NCBI GenBank assembly: GCA_964605655.1
Contig: CAZSDK010000020.1
Coordinates: forward strand, 7,765-71,764
Direction of reading: 5' to 3'
DNA length: 64,000 nucleotides
From: JAKLIX01 sp964605655
GTDB taxonomy: Bacteria; Bacteroidota; Bacteroidia; Bacteroidales; CAIXZF01
Shown: one piece after another, positions 10,579 through 18,067 of the stretch
Layout: the number at the start of each line of letters is the position of its first letter
Numbering within the stretch: the first letter of the stretch is position 1
Program-made: the position numbers and the translations under genes
The notes under the pieces: model-generated
Told to the model about the DNA's origin: nothing
What the model saw: the letters and a program-made list of their open reading frames with translations, nothing else
The model's database searches: none

Positions 10579-11429
10579 TTTTGGAGAACAAAGTGATAGG
10601 TGATGGTTCCTTTCTGCTCTTCCGGTGCGTTGGGATTAGGACTGAACTTGGCCTTGAGGGCGGCCTGCTGGGCAAGCCTCTGAAGGGTGATGCTGGATGT
10701 ATTGGTGCCTTTGGCTCCTGCTTCGGCACGTACCACTTCTCCTTGTTTGTTCACCCATATCCTAACCACCACTTTCCCGGCTTCATTGGCCCTGTATTCA
10801 GGTTTGGGTAAAGAGATCTGGGTTCTGCCGCTCAGGTCAAAGGTAGGACCTATCCCGTTGCCTGATCCTGTCCCGACCCCGAACCCTGATCCTGTCCCAT
10901 CTCCTGATCCCGGCTGTCCGTAATGGTTTTTGCTGTAAAGGGATCCGTCGGGATGTCCCTGGTCGCCGGGTTTCCCGGTCTCCCCCTCACTGCTGCCTCC
11001 GCCTTTTGAGGATTTCTTGTACAAGGCTCTTGGATTCACGACCGGATCATTGATCTTCACCACTGGGGCAGGCTGGGTCGCCTCATTCTTCTTGGAAGCC
11101 GGAACAGCGGGAGCTTCCTCAAAATCCTGAGTCACCACATTGTCATCGCTTTGGTTCGTTCCGGTCTTCTGGGTCACCTCCGACTCTATGGCTGAAAGGT
11201 CTTTGGTATTGACATCCAGGAACTCCTCCGACTGCACATCTCCCATGCCTTCGTCGGAATTGCCAAAATTCACCTCCAGTCCGGAACCTCCTCCAACCAT
11301 GGGATAGGGAGGGATGGGGGTACGCAGTACGATCAGGAACAATGCTCCCAGTATCAGGGCATGGAACACTACCGTGAGGATCCACGCCAGGGGCTTGTTG
11401 GTATTTTCAGAATGCTGGGTCATGGTCAC
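10575..11429 (-). CDS. tonB: TonB-family energy transducer
   Basis: A 284-residue inner-membrane protein that couples the proton motive force harvested by ExbB/ExbD to outer-membrane TonB-dependent transporters. It has a short cytoplasmic N-terminus, one membrane segment (WILTVVFHALILGALFLIVL, residues about 15-34), then a long low-complexity periplasmic spacer rich in Gly, Ser, Glu and Pro. The C-terminal TonB/TolA-like domain holds PEYRANEAGKVVVRIWVN and ends YHFVLQN. The glycine-rich GTGSGFGVGTGSGNG stretch replaces the Pro/Lys spacer of proteobacterial TonB. The start is a GTG overlapping the exbD stop (GTGA); an ATG two codons later is an alternative. The stop overlaps the folC start by 4 nt, so the three genes are packed as one translationally coupled unit. 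Confidence 0.9.
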   Translation of the reverse strand: MTMTQHSENTNKPLAWILTVVFHALILGALFLIVLRTPIPPYPMVGGGSGLEVNFGNSDEGMGDVQSEEFLDVNTKDLSAIESEVTQKTGTNQSDDNVVTQDFEEAPAVPASKKNEATQPAPVVKINDPVVNPRALYKKSSKGGGSSEGETGKPGDQGHPDGSLYSKNHYGQPGSGDGTGSGFGVGTGSGNGIGPTFDLSGRTQISLPKPEYRANEAGKVVVRIWVNKQGEVVRAEAGAKGTNTSSITLQRLAQQAALKAKFSPNPNAPEEQKGTITYHFVLQN

Positions 11430-11827
11430 TTTTGCATGGTCTTGGTAGCAAGGACCATTTTAATTTTGACCTTATTCCCTATCTGCAGAACATCTACCAG
11501 GTCCTGAACCGTAAGCGCATTGTCAAACCGCAGCACTACCGTGGGTTCTGTAATATTCACCGTGGCTTTTTGAAGCTCCGGCTCCAGCTGCTCAAAAGGA
11601 ACCAGCTGGTTATTCAGGTAGTACTGTTTGTCGGCGGTGACTGATAATGACACTTGCTGCTTGGAAATGGCCTGGGAAGTAGTGGCTTTGGGAAGCATTA
11701 ATTTGATGACCGAAGGGTTGACCAGGGTGGAAATGATCAAAAAGAACAACAACAGGAAGAACATGATGTCATTCAGCGACCCCGTGTACACTTCGGCTTG
11801 GAAACTGCCTCTTTTTCTAAGGTTCAT
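11426..11827 (-). CDS. exbD: ExbD/TolR-family biopolymer transport protein
   Basis: A 133-residue single-pass inner-membrane protein and partner of ExbB in the proton-driven motor that energises TonB. The N-terminal arm precedes a membrane helix at about residues 18-38 (SLNDIMFFLLLFFLIIST). Its Asp20 matches the conserved proton-carrying aspartate of ExbD/TolR. The periplasmic domain ends near the C-terminus with KIKMVLATKTMQK. The ATG start lies 2 nt after the exbB stop, and the stop overlaps the tonB start. Length and topology are typical. The partner could in principle be a Tol-type system, but the adjacent TonB favours ExbD. Confidence 0.93.
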   Translation of the reverse strand: MNLRKRGSFQAEVYTGSLNDIMFFLLLFFLIISTLVNPSVIKLMLPKATTSQAISKQQVSLSVTADKQYYLNNQLVPFEQLEPELQKATVNITEPTVVLRFDNALTVQDLVDVLQIGNKVKIKMVLATKTMQK

Positions 11828-11829
11828 GA

Positions 11830-12561
11830 TCAGGCCTCCTTTTGAAGTACATCCAGGAATTCCCTTGCACCATCTTCAAGAGTAAAGACAACTTTGTCGA
11901 GCAATATGTTCAGATAATGGTATCCGGTGTAGGCTAAAACCCCTATGATCAGACCCGTGGCACTGGTGATCATCTTTTCATAGAGGCCTCCGGCGATGAT
12001 CCCGATGCTGATGTTATCGGTCAGAGATATGTTATAAAAGATCTTGATCACACCCATGATGGTACCGATAAACCCGAGCATGGGCGCTATACCGGCCACG
12101 ATGCCGAGGATCTTCAGGTTTTTTTCCAGCTTGGTGATCTCGTACCGGCCCACACTTTCCAATGACCTCTCAATCTCATCGAAAGGTCTTCCGACCCGTC
12201 CCAATCCCTTCTCCACCATCCTGGAAATAGGGGAGTTGATCGATTTGCAGAGGGCTTTGGCCGAATCAAGCTTGTAATCGAAGATGAAATCCCGGATGTT
12301 GTTCATGAAATTGGTGCTCACTTTCCCTGCCTTCTTGATGGCGATCAGCCTTTCAAAAAAGAAATAAACGGCAAGAAGGGAAAGAATAAACAAGGGGATC
12401 ATGATGACCCCTCCCTTTAAGACGAGTCCCCAAAGTGTTAAGGTATCAACGGTGGGCGGGAGGGCTGCCGGGGCTGTGACAGTTTGTGTCACTGCCGGAT
12501 GAAGCGTGTCGACAACCTGTTGAACAGGCTGGGTGATCTGAAGAAGAAATCCATGGTTCAT
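11830..12561 (-). CDS. exbB: ExbB/TolQ/MotA-family proton channel subunit
   Basis: A 243-residue multi-pass inner-membrane protein forming the proton channel core with ExbD. It begins with a periplasmic N-terminal stretch rich in Val, Thr and Pro, then a first membrane helix (GGVIMIPLFILSLLAVYFFF). A cytoplasmic loop follows with GRVGRPFDEIERSLE. The conserved MotA/TolQ/ExbB core contains LGIVAGIAPMLGFIGTIMGV and a final helix GIIAGGLYEKMITSATGLII. It is the first gene of the exbB-exbD-tonB-folC operon. A near-consensus promoter box lies about 27 nt upstream of the start. Family assignment is firm; substrate transporters are not in this window. Confidence 0.93.
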   Translation of the reverse strand: MNHGFLLQITQPVQQVVDTLHPAVTQTVTAPAALPPTVDTLTLWGLVLKGGVIMIPLFILSLLAVYFFFERLIAIKKAGKVSTNFMNNIRDFIFDYKLDSAKALCKSINSPISRMVEKGLGRVGRPFDEIERSLESVGRYEITKLEKNLKILGIVAGIAPMLGFIGTIMGVIKIFYNISLTDNISIGIIAGGLYEKMITSATGLIIGVLAYTGYHYLNILLDKVVFTLEDGAREFLDVLQKEA

Positions 12562-12587
12562 GGGTAGAGGCTTTGAATGAAGGTTGG

Positions 12588-12595
12588 TAAAAGTA
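12588..12595 (-). promoter_or_regulatory. Candidate -7 promoter box for the exbB operon
   Basis: Read on the minus strand this is TACTTTTA, seven of eight positions of the Bacteroidota -7 form TAnnTTTG counting free positions. It lies 26 nt before the exbB ATG. No clear -33 TTG was found, so this is a weak call based on position and similarity. Confidence 0.35.
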
Positions 12596-12785
12596 ATATT
12601 TTATCCCTCTGAACCTGATTTACTTGAGTTTCACTTGTTAACACTCATCTGTTAATTGATGGAATAACTGCCTCATGTCTCCTTTTATTGCTCTAATACC
12701 GGTTTCAGGATGTAATTTTACATTTTCCGCAAGATTCATAGGATGCGATTGTCAAATGAACACCGCTGTACCGAGTTAGATTAAG

Positions 12786-13391
12786 ATGACGGATCAGGAA
12801 CTGGTTGAGAAAATCTTAAAGGATGAACCTGCTGCCTTTCGCAGCCTGGTCGAGGCCTATCAGGACCGGGTTTTCCGGACGGCCTTTGGCCTGCTGAATA
12901 ACAGGGAGGATGCCGAAGACATTGCACAGGAAGTATTTGTTGAGGTTTACCGCTCCCTTTCCCGTTTCAGGGGGGAATCCAGGATTTCGACCTGGCTTTA
13001 CCGCATCACCGTCAATAAGTCCATAAACCTGCTGAAGCGGTCTAAAAGACAGCAGTGGCCTGGTGAATGGTTCCCTTTGAACCTTGGTAAGATGAATGCC
13101 GGGGCTGAAATCCGGGCCGTTGAATATTCCACGCCCCATTCCCGTATGGAACATCAGGAACTGGGAAAGATTCTGGATGAAGCCATCCGTTCACTTCCGG
13201 AAAAACAGAGGATCGCATTTACTTTACATAAGGTGGAAGACCTTCCTCATAAAGAAATCGCCGAGATCATGAACACGACGGCTTCCTCCGTGGAGTCCCT
13301 GATCTTCAGGGCAAAACGTAACCTTCAGTTGCGGCTCATCCCTTATTATGAAAAAGGAAAATCGCAAGAAAAGAAAAATCAAATTGTCTAA
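12786..13391 (+). CDS. ECF-type RNA polymerase sigma factor
   Basis: A 201-residue sigma-70 family protein of the extracytoplasmic-function group, predicted to direct RNA polymerase to a stress or envelope regulon. Region 2 spans about residues 8-75 (YQDRVFRTAFGLLNNREDAE, QEVFVEVYRSL, ISTWLYRITVNKSINLLKR). Region 4 lies near residues 135-185 (LPEKQRIAFTLHKVEDL, then EIAEIMNTTASSVESLIFR). There is no region 1 or 3, as expected for ECF factors. It is followed 8 nt later by a zinc-finger anti-sigma factor and then two Spy/CpxP-like proteins, which suggests an envelope- or metal-stress module. The exact inducing signal is unknown. Confidence 0.93.
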   Translation: MTDQELVEKILKDEPAAFRSLVEAYQDRVFRTAFGLLNNREDAEDIAQEVFVEVYRSLSRFRGESRISTWLYRITVNKSINLLKRSKRQQWPGEWFPLNLGKMNAGAEIRAVEYSTPHSRMEHQELGKILDEAIRSLPEKQRIAFTLHKVEDLPHKEIAEIMNTTASSVESLIFRAKRNLQLRLIPYYEKGKSQEKKNQIV

Positions 13392-13399
13392 TCATCATC

Positions 13400-13906
13400 A
13401 TGCGAACGAACCCAAAATTCTTAGCCATGAAATGCAAGGAGATACATAGTAAAATGTGGTCCTTCCTGGAAGGTGAACTGCACACAGCGGAGCAGAAAGC
13501 CATGGAGGAACATTTAGAAGTTTGCCCGGATTGCAGGAGTGATTTGGAAAGGCTTACAGTGTACTTCAAACTTCTTGAAGAAAGGAAAGAGATGGAGATC
13601 AACCCTTATTTCTTCACCCGTCTTCAGCAAGCCCTCAGCGATGAAAGTATTGGTCCTGACCCTGTTATTAGAAGAGTGCCGGTCCTGGTCCGCTGGGTAG
13701 CCATGCCCCTCACCCTGGTAGTGGCCTTGTTCCTGGGCGTGACCCTCATCACTCATTCCTACTGGAAAAAGAATCTGAACGCCACTGATAACAGTTTGAC
13801 AATGAGTCCTTATGAAGAATTCTTCCTGGGGGACACGGATGAGAATTTTTACGATACCTATTTCCTTTCAACAGCTGCATCAAACAATGAAACGCAAACC
13901 CCTTAA
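13400..13906 (+). CDS. Membrane-anchored zinc-finger anti-sigma factor
   Basis: A 168-residue protein predicted to hold the preceding ECF sigma factor inactive at the membrane. The N-terminal zf-HC2-type domain has CKEIHSKMWSFLEGEL followed by HLEVCPDC, giving the H-x3-C-x2-C zinc ligands plus an upstream Cys. One membrane segment lies near residues 95-114 (WVAMPLTLVVALFLGVTLI), followed by a short outer domain of about 50 residues. The first ATG is 8 nt after the sigma gene. A second ATG 27 nt later (MKCKEIHSK) gives the N-terminus usual for this family and is equally plausible. Sigma/anti-sigma pairing is inferred from adjacency and domain type. Confidence 0.88.
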   Translation: MRTNPKFLAMKCKEIHSKMWSFLEGELHTAEQKAMEEHLEVCPDCRSDLERLTVYFKLLEERKEMEINPYFFTRLQQALSDESIGPDPVIRRVPVLVRWVAMPLTLVVALFLGVTLITHSYWKKNLNATDNSLTMSPYEEFFLGDTDENFYDTYFLSTAASNNETQTP

Positions 13907-13920
13907 TGGTCCTTTGAATC

Positions 13921-14529
13921 ATGCAACAACTGCTTAATAAAAAATGGATGGCCTGGGTGGTCTTATTGTTACTCATACTGAATATCAGTGCTTTGGGAAC
14001 AATTCTTTATTTTACTCATTTTCACGGGAGACCTCCGGCCGAAGAGGCGGGCCCTGCCGTCATGCCCGGCGAGGGAATGCTCGTTCGTGAATTGGGATTC
14101 AACGAAGTGCAGAAAGACAGTTTGCGGAAAAGCAGGGAGGCACTCTTTAATGAGACCATGGAGAAAAGACATTCCATGAGGGAAAAAAGAAGGGAACTGA
14201 TTACGGAGATCGCAAAAGACAATCCTGATACGAACTTACTGAGCGCCATCTCCGATTCCATGGTCTTGTTGCAGTCGGACCTGAGGGAAGCCACCATCCA
14301 TCATGTACTCAGAATCAAAAAGATATGCAGCGCTGAACAAGCCAAACGTCTGACAGGCTTTTACCAGGATCTGTTTTTCAGCGAGAGACCCGGTCTGGGT
14401 CCCGGTGCCGGAAGACAGTTCAGGATGGGCCAGGGTAGGCCTCCGGAGCAGGGTCCAATGAGAGATGACTCCTCCCCGCATCCCAGGCGGTGGAGAGGGG
14501 GGCAGGACCGGCCTGGTCGCCAGGAATAA
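13921..14529 (+). CDS. Membrane-anchored Spy/CpxP-like (heavy-metal sensor type) protein
   Basis: A 202-residue protein with an N-terminal membrane anchor (WMAWVVLLLLILNISALGTI, residues about 9-28) and an extracytoplasmic helical domain. The helical part (FNEVQKDSLRKSREALFNET, then MREKRRELITEIAKD and AEQAKRLTGFYQDLF) follows the pattern of the periplasmic heavy-metal-resistance/CpxP/Spy superfamily. The C-terminal 50 residues are low complexity, rich in Gly, Arg and Pro (RRWRGGQDRPGRQE). It sits 14 nt after the anti-sigma gene in the same operon. Such proteins in other bacteria sense misfolded envelope proteins or metals; that role here is inferred from fold and neighbours. Confidence 0.78.
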   Translation: MQQLLNKKWMAWVVLLLLILNISALGTILYFTHFHGRPPAEEAGPAVMPGEGMLVRELGFNEVQKDSLRKSREALFNETMEKRHSMREKRRELITEIAKDNPDTNLLSAISDSMVLLQSDLREATIHHVLRIKKICSAEQAKRLTGFYQDLFFSERPGLGPGAGRQFRMGQGRPPEQGPMRDDSSPHPRRWRGGQDRPGRQE

Positions 14530-14561
14530 TGATATAATATTAATTTCTAAAAACATTGAAA

Positions 14562-15077
14562 ATGAAAAGGTTAAATTATTTGATCGCAGGAACATTGGTA
14601 TTTGGATACCTTATTGTTTTCCTTGGTTCTACAGAGGTTGTTGCACAGGAAAGAGGCCGGGGTGGCAGAGGGAACCTCCCGGAACACAGATATTGCAGAA
14701 ATGCCCCTGACTCAGCCGAAATGGCCGGGCCGGTAAAGATGCACAGGATCCCCGACCTGACGAAAGAACAGTCGGAAAAAATGGAAAAGATCCAGCTCAG
14801 TCTTCATAAAGAAATGCTTCCCTTGAAAAACCAACTGGAAGAAAAGAAAGCCCACTTGCGGACGCTCAGCTCCGCTGACAAACCGGACCAGGCTGCCATC
14901 AACCAGACCATTGATGAGATTTCACTGCTGAAAGCTTCCATGATGAAGAAGAAAAACGCTGCGCATCAGGAGATCAGGGCGCTGCTTACCGATAAGCAGA
15001 GAGTTCTTTTTGACTCAAGACAAGGTAAAAAGGGAAAGGGAAGGAATGGCGGTATGGGTGGCCGTGGAGGGTGGTAG
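14562..15077 (+). CDS. Second Spy/CpxP-like periplasmic protein
   Basis: A 171-residue exported protein. I use the ATG giving MKRLNYLIAGTLVFGYLIVF, a good signal peptide; an in-frame TTG two codons earlier is possible but less likely. The signal peptide probably ends near VVAQ, and the mature protein starts with a Gly/Arg-rich segment. The helical core contains IPDLTKEQSEKMEKIQLSLH, where LTKEQ resembles the LTxxQ motif of Spy/CpxP chaperones, then MLPLKNQLEEKKAHLRTL and HQEIRALLTDKQRVLFDSR, a second LTxxQ-like element. The C-terminus is basic and Gly-rich. It is the last gene of the sigma/anti-sigma/Spy-like operon and is 32 nt downstream of its relative. Chaperone or metal-buffering activity is inferred. 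Confidence 0.8.
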   Translation: MKRLNYLIAGTLVFGYLIVFLGSTEVVAQERGRGGRGNLPEHRYCRNAPDSAEMAGPVKMHRIPDLTKEQSEKMEKIQLSLHKEMLPLKNQLEEKKAHLRTLSSADKPDQAAINQTIDEISLLKASMMKKKNAAHQEIRALLTDKQRVLFDSRQGKKGKGRNGGMGGRGGW

Positions 15078-15175
15078 TCAGCAGTCGGCAGTCAGCGGTC
15101 GGCAGTGTGCAGTTGGCAGTTGGCAGTAAAGCAGTTGGCAGTTGCCAGTTGGCAGTTGGCAGTCGGCCACTTCTG
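15078..15175. repeat. Degenerate GCAGTTG/GCAGTCG tandem repeat
   Basis: About twelve imperfect 7-9 nt units of the kind CAGTCGG or CAGTTGG run head to tail immediately after the Spy-like gene. They are not in frame with it and form no stable hairpin. Similar units (GGCAGTCAGCAGTCAGCAG) recur at 45.57 kb in this window, so they belong to a dispersed intergenic family. Confidence 0.75.
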
Positions 15176-15646
15176 ATCTCTGGGTTCTCGGTTCGCAATT
15201 TGACATTATAATTTCGTAAATCAAGCTCATTTTTATTTTCACCGCAGAGCCGCGAAGGCGCGGAGAAGGGGAAGTAGTCTGCAGTCAGCAGCCGGCAGTA
15301 AAGCAGTGTACCAGTTAATCAGTGTACCAGTTAATCAGTGTACCAGTTAATCAATGTACCAGTGTATCAGATGAATAGCCTTCTTGCATCCTTGCCTTCT
15401 GGCCTTCTGGCCATCTTACCTTATCAAACATCCCTGCGTCTCTGCGGTAAAAAATCCTCTTTATCTGTCGGGATGACGGGATGCGGGATGATTGCACGTG
15501 GGTACGTTATGACGTGAGATCGTATGCACGTTATGGGCCTGATATTCTGGGCAATAGGATCTGGTAGATGAAAGGAATAAGGAAAAGTAGCAGGTAATAA
15601 TATAAAGTAATAGTATGAAGTAAAAGAGGACTGTCCGTTCCGCGGT
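15176..15646. other. Gene-free spacer of simple repeats
   Basis: No convincing coding sequence. It holds a CACCGCAGAGCCGCGAAG segment, a set of 16-bp repeats (annotated separately), the phrase CATCCCTGCGTCTCTGCGG (also found in near copy at 45.95 kb), and CGGGATGACGGGATGCGGGA, related to the array at 45.5 kb. The spacer separates the plus-strand stress operon from the end of the minus-strand anmK gene. Confidence 0.6.
15305..15368. repeat. Four 16-bp tandem repeats
   Basis: Three perfect head-to-tail copies of AGTGTACCAGTTAATC are followed by a fourth, degenerate copy. The perfect copies show recent slippage or expansion. No spacers are present, so this is not a CRISPR array. Confidence 0.9.
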
Positions 15647-16711
15647 TTATTTCATCCAGATGCTGCCTCCACAGTGATCCTTCTCTGAACCGGTCACGGA
15701 AGACAGAACATTGATCTCCCCGTACCAGCGAAGCACTCCTAAAAAAGCAAACACCACTGCCTCTTTGAAGTCCACCAGCAGACTGTCCGGGACTTCGACC
15801 TTTTCACCCGATAATTTTCTGATCCTTTCAAGGAGGAATTTGTTGTGAGCCCCGCCACCCGTGGCCAGGAGCGTGCCCCTCTGCCCTGACTGTAAGGAAG
15901 CAGCCACTTGTTGTGCAATATGTTCGGTAACTGTTCGAAGACAATGCCTGACCTCCCCGGAACAGGGTTGCAGCAAGGGCAGAAATACTGATTCAAACCA
16001 TTCCCTTCCCAGTGATTTCGGAGGAGGCAATTCATAAAACGAAAGCCGGTTCAATGAAAGCAGAAGATCATCCAGTACTTCTCCTTCTTCCGCCAGGTGG
16101 CCATTATCATCGTAATCCTTCCCCTCAAGGCCTGCCAGGTAGTTCAGGGCCAGGTTGCAAGGACTGATGTCGTGGGCAATCCGCCTGCCCCGGAGGTCAT
16201 AAGAGATATTGGCAAAGCCGCCTAAGTTCAGGCAGTATTCATAGGAAGAAAAGAGCAGGGCATCACCTACCGGTACCAGCGGAGCACCCTGTCCGCCCAG
16301 GGCTACGTCCATGCTTCTGAAATCGCAGACTACGGGCAGCGAGGCGGCAGCTCCCAGGGCCGGCCCCGAACCGATCTGCAAGGTAAGACCCAGGTCAGGA
16401 CGGTGATAAATGGTATGCCCGTGGGATGCCGCCAGATCGGGCCTCATCCCTGTTTCATCCACCAAATTCTTCACTAAGGTCCCCAGGTACTGTCCATATT
16501 CCCGGTCCAGCAAACTTAGAGCGTATCCATCGAGTGAGGAGGCTGAGCTCAGCCTTTCTTTCCATTGGTCCGGATAACCAATGGTCCTGGCGGCAAGTAG
16601 CTGATACCGCCATTTACCGTCTGTCTTTTCAAATTCACACAATGCCAGGTCCACCCCATCGAGTGACGTGCCTGACATAATACCGACAGCTCTTATACTG
16701 TTCATTATCAT
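15647..16711 (-). CDS. anmK: Anhydro-N-acetylmuramic acid kinase
   Basis: The 354-residue cytoplasmic enzyme phosphorylates and opens 1,6-anhydro-MurNAc to MurNAc-6-phosphate in peptidoglycan recycling. The family signature GIMSGTSLDGVDLALCEF is at the N-terminus (residues 10-27). ASHGHTIYHRP near residue 95 and VCDFRSMDVALGGQGAPLVP near 125-145 supply the substrate and catalytic regions of this sugar-kinase fold. ATGGGAHN near 285 is the C-terminal nucleotide-binding motif. Length is slightly short of the usual 360-390 but complete. The start MIMNS lies 4 nt after the murF stop, so the two cell-wall genes form an operon; the third residue is an alternative Met start. Confidence 0.95.
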   Translation of the reverse strand: MIMNSIRAVGIMSGTSLDGVDLALCEFEKTDGKWRYQLLAARTIGYPDQWKERLSSASSLDGYALSLLDREYGQYLGTLVKNLVDETGMRPDLAASHGHTIYHRPDLGLTLQIGSGPALGAAASLPVVCDFRSMDVALGGQGAPLVPVGDALLFSSYEYCLNLGGFANISYDLRGRRIAHDISPCNLALNYLAGLEGKDYDDNGHLAEEGEVLDDLLLSLNRLSFYELPPPKSLGREWFESVFLPLLQPCSGEVRHCLRTVTEHIAQQVAASLQSGQRGTLLATGGGAHNKFLLERIRKLSGEKVEVPDSLLVDFKEAVVFAFLGVLRWYGEINVLSSVTGSEKDHCGGSIWMK

Positions 16712-16715
16712 TAAT

Positions 16716-18005
16716 TTAAACAGATTCTAACAGCTTCTCCAGGGCCATGCCACGAGACCCCTTAATTAATATGGTATAGGAGGACAAAGGATATTTAAAC
16801 AGGTAATCTTTCAGGGAGGAAACATCAGAAAAAGAGACAAGGCCGGGATTCTTGTTCAGACGGTGAAAGACAGGTCCCGCAAGAAATACTTTTATGCCCG
16901 TGATCTTGGAAAGCTCATGGAGGATTTTCAAATGTTCTTCCTCTTCCTGTTCGCCCAGTTCAAACATATCTCCGAGGATCATCGCTTTAGGGCCTCCTTC
17001 CATACTCCGGAAACTTTCGATAGCTGCTTTCATACTCGTCGGATTGGCATTATAGGCATCCATCACCAGGGTGTTACGGGCAGTCGGGAGCAGCTGCGAC
17101 CTGTTGTTGCCGGGAATATACGATTCAATGGCAGAGACGATTTTCTCAGGAGGCACTTTATAAAATAATCCGACAGCGATGGCAGCCAGGATGTTATCTG
17201 TGTTATAAGAGCCAATCAGGCGTGAATGGACTTCGTACACATCCTTTCCTGATTCAAAGGCTACCCTGACGAAGGGATCTGCACCCAGAAACCGTCCCCT
17301 GAAAGTAGCCTCGTCTGTCTCACCGTAGAGAATCCGATTCCCTCCTTCCGTGATTTCTTTTAAAACCTTTTGACCTGCATTGACGAAAAGAGGTCCATTC
17401 CGGCCGGCGACATAGTCATAAAGGGCTCTTTTAGTAAGAATGATGTTCTCCAGGCTGCCGAATCCTTCGAGGTGGGCCACCCCGATGCTGGTGATCAGTC
17501 CTGCATTGGGTTCGGCAATACGGCAGAGATCCATGATTTCACCGGGATGGTTGGCTCCCATCTCGATGATGGCGAAAGTTGTTTCGGGATTGATCCCGAG
17601 CAGGGTGAGAGGGACACCGATATGATTGTTCAGGTTTCCCTGGGTGGAGGTCACCGTGAAAGCCTCTGAAAGTACTGCCCTGATCAGTTCTTTAGTGGTT
17701 GTTTTTCCGTTGGTGCCTGTGATGCCAAGGACCGGTATGCTGAATGGTCGCCGGTGATGCTGTGCCAGTGACTGTAAGGCCTGAAGAACGTCAGGCACCA
17801 GCAGGTACCGTTCATCTTTCCGGTAAATTTCCTGGTCGATGATGGCATAGGAAGCTCCTTTTTCAAGAGCATCCGCGGCAAAGGCATTCCCATTGAAGGA
17901 ATCCCCTTTCAGGGCAAAAAACAGGCATCCCGGCTGTATGTTCCTTGAGTCGGTGGAGACCTTTGGATGTTGGGCAAAGAGGGGGTAGAGTTCTTCCGGT
18001 TTCAT
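16716..18005 (-). CDS. murF: UDP-N-acetylmuramoyl-tripeptide--D-alanyl-D-alanine ligase
   Basis: The 429-residue cytoplasmic enzyme adds D-Ala-D-Ala to UDP-MurNAc-tripeptide, the last cytoplasmic step of the pentapeptide stem. It shows the Mur ligase order: N-terminal UDP-substrate domain (VSTDSRNIQPGCLFFALKGD, residues 16-35), central ATPase domain with P-loop LGITGTNGKTTTKELI near residue 95 and GNLNNHIGVPLTLL, then the C-terminal domain (VMDAYNANPTSMKAAI, ILGDMFELGE). Length is typical. It starts just beyond a hairpin/T-run that would end the gldJ transcript, so expression probably depends on read-through or on a promoter I could not find. anmK follows 4 nt later. Confidence 0.95.
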   Translation of the reverse strand: MKPEELYPLFAQHPKVSTDSRNIQPGCLFFALKGDSFNGNAFAADALEKGASYAIIDQEIYRKDERYLLVPDVLQALQSLAQHHRRPFSIPVLGITGTNGKTTTKELIRAVLSEAFTVTSTQGNLNNHIGVPLTLLGINPETTFAIIEMGANHPGEIMDLCRIAEPNAGLITSIGVAHLEGFGSLENIILTKRALYDYVAGRNGPLFVNAGQKVLKEITEGGNRILYGETDEATFRGRFLGADPFVRVAFESGKDVYEVHSRLIGSYNTDNILAAIAVGLFYKVPPEKIVSAIESYIPGNNRSQLLPTARNTLVMDAYNANPTSMKAAIESFRSMEGGPKAMILGDMFELGEQEEEEHLKILHELSKITGIKVFLAGPVFHRLNKNPGLVSFSDVSSLKDYLFKYPLSSYTILIKGSRGMALEKLLESV

Positions 18006-18011
18006 AGGATG

Positions 18012-18045
18012 AAAAAAACCCCATCACCTTACAGGGAATGGGGTT
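18012..18045 (-). terminator. Intrinsic terminator between gldJ and murF
   Basis: Read on the minus strand, AACCCCAT and ATGGGGTT form a perfect 8-bp stem around a 13-nt loop, and the stem runs straight into a stretch of seven T. This is the standard form of a rho-independent terminator. It sits 22 nt past the gldJ stop and ends 6 nt before the murF start codon, so partial termination or attenuation is possible. Confidence 0.8.
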
Positions 18046-18067
18046 CTTGTCGATAAATACGGTATTA

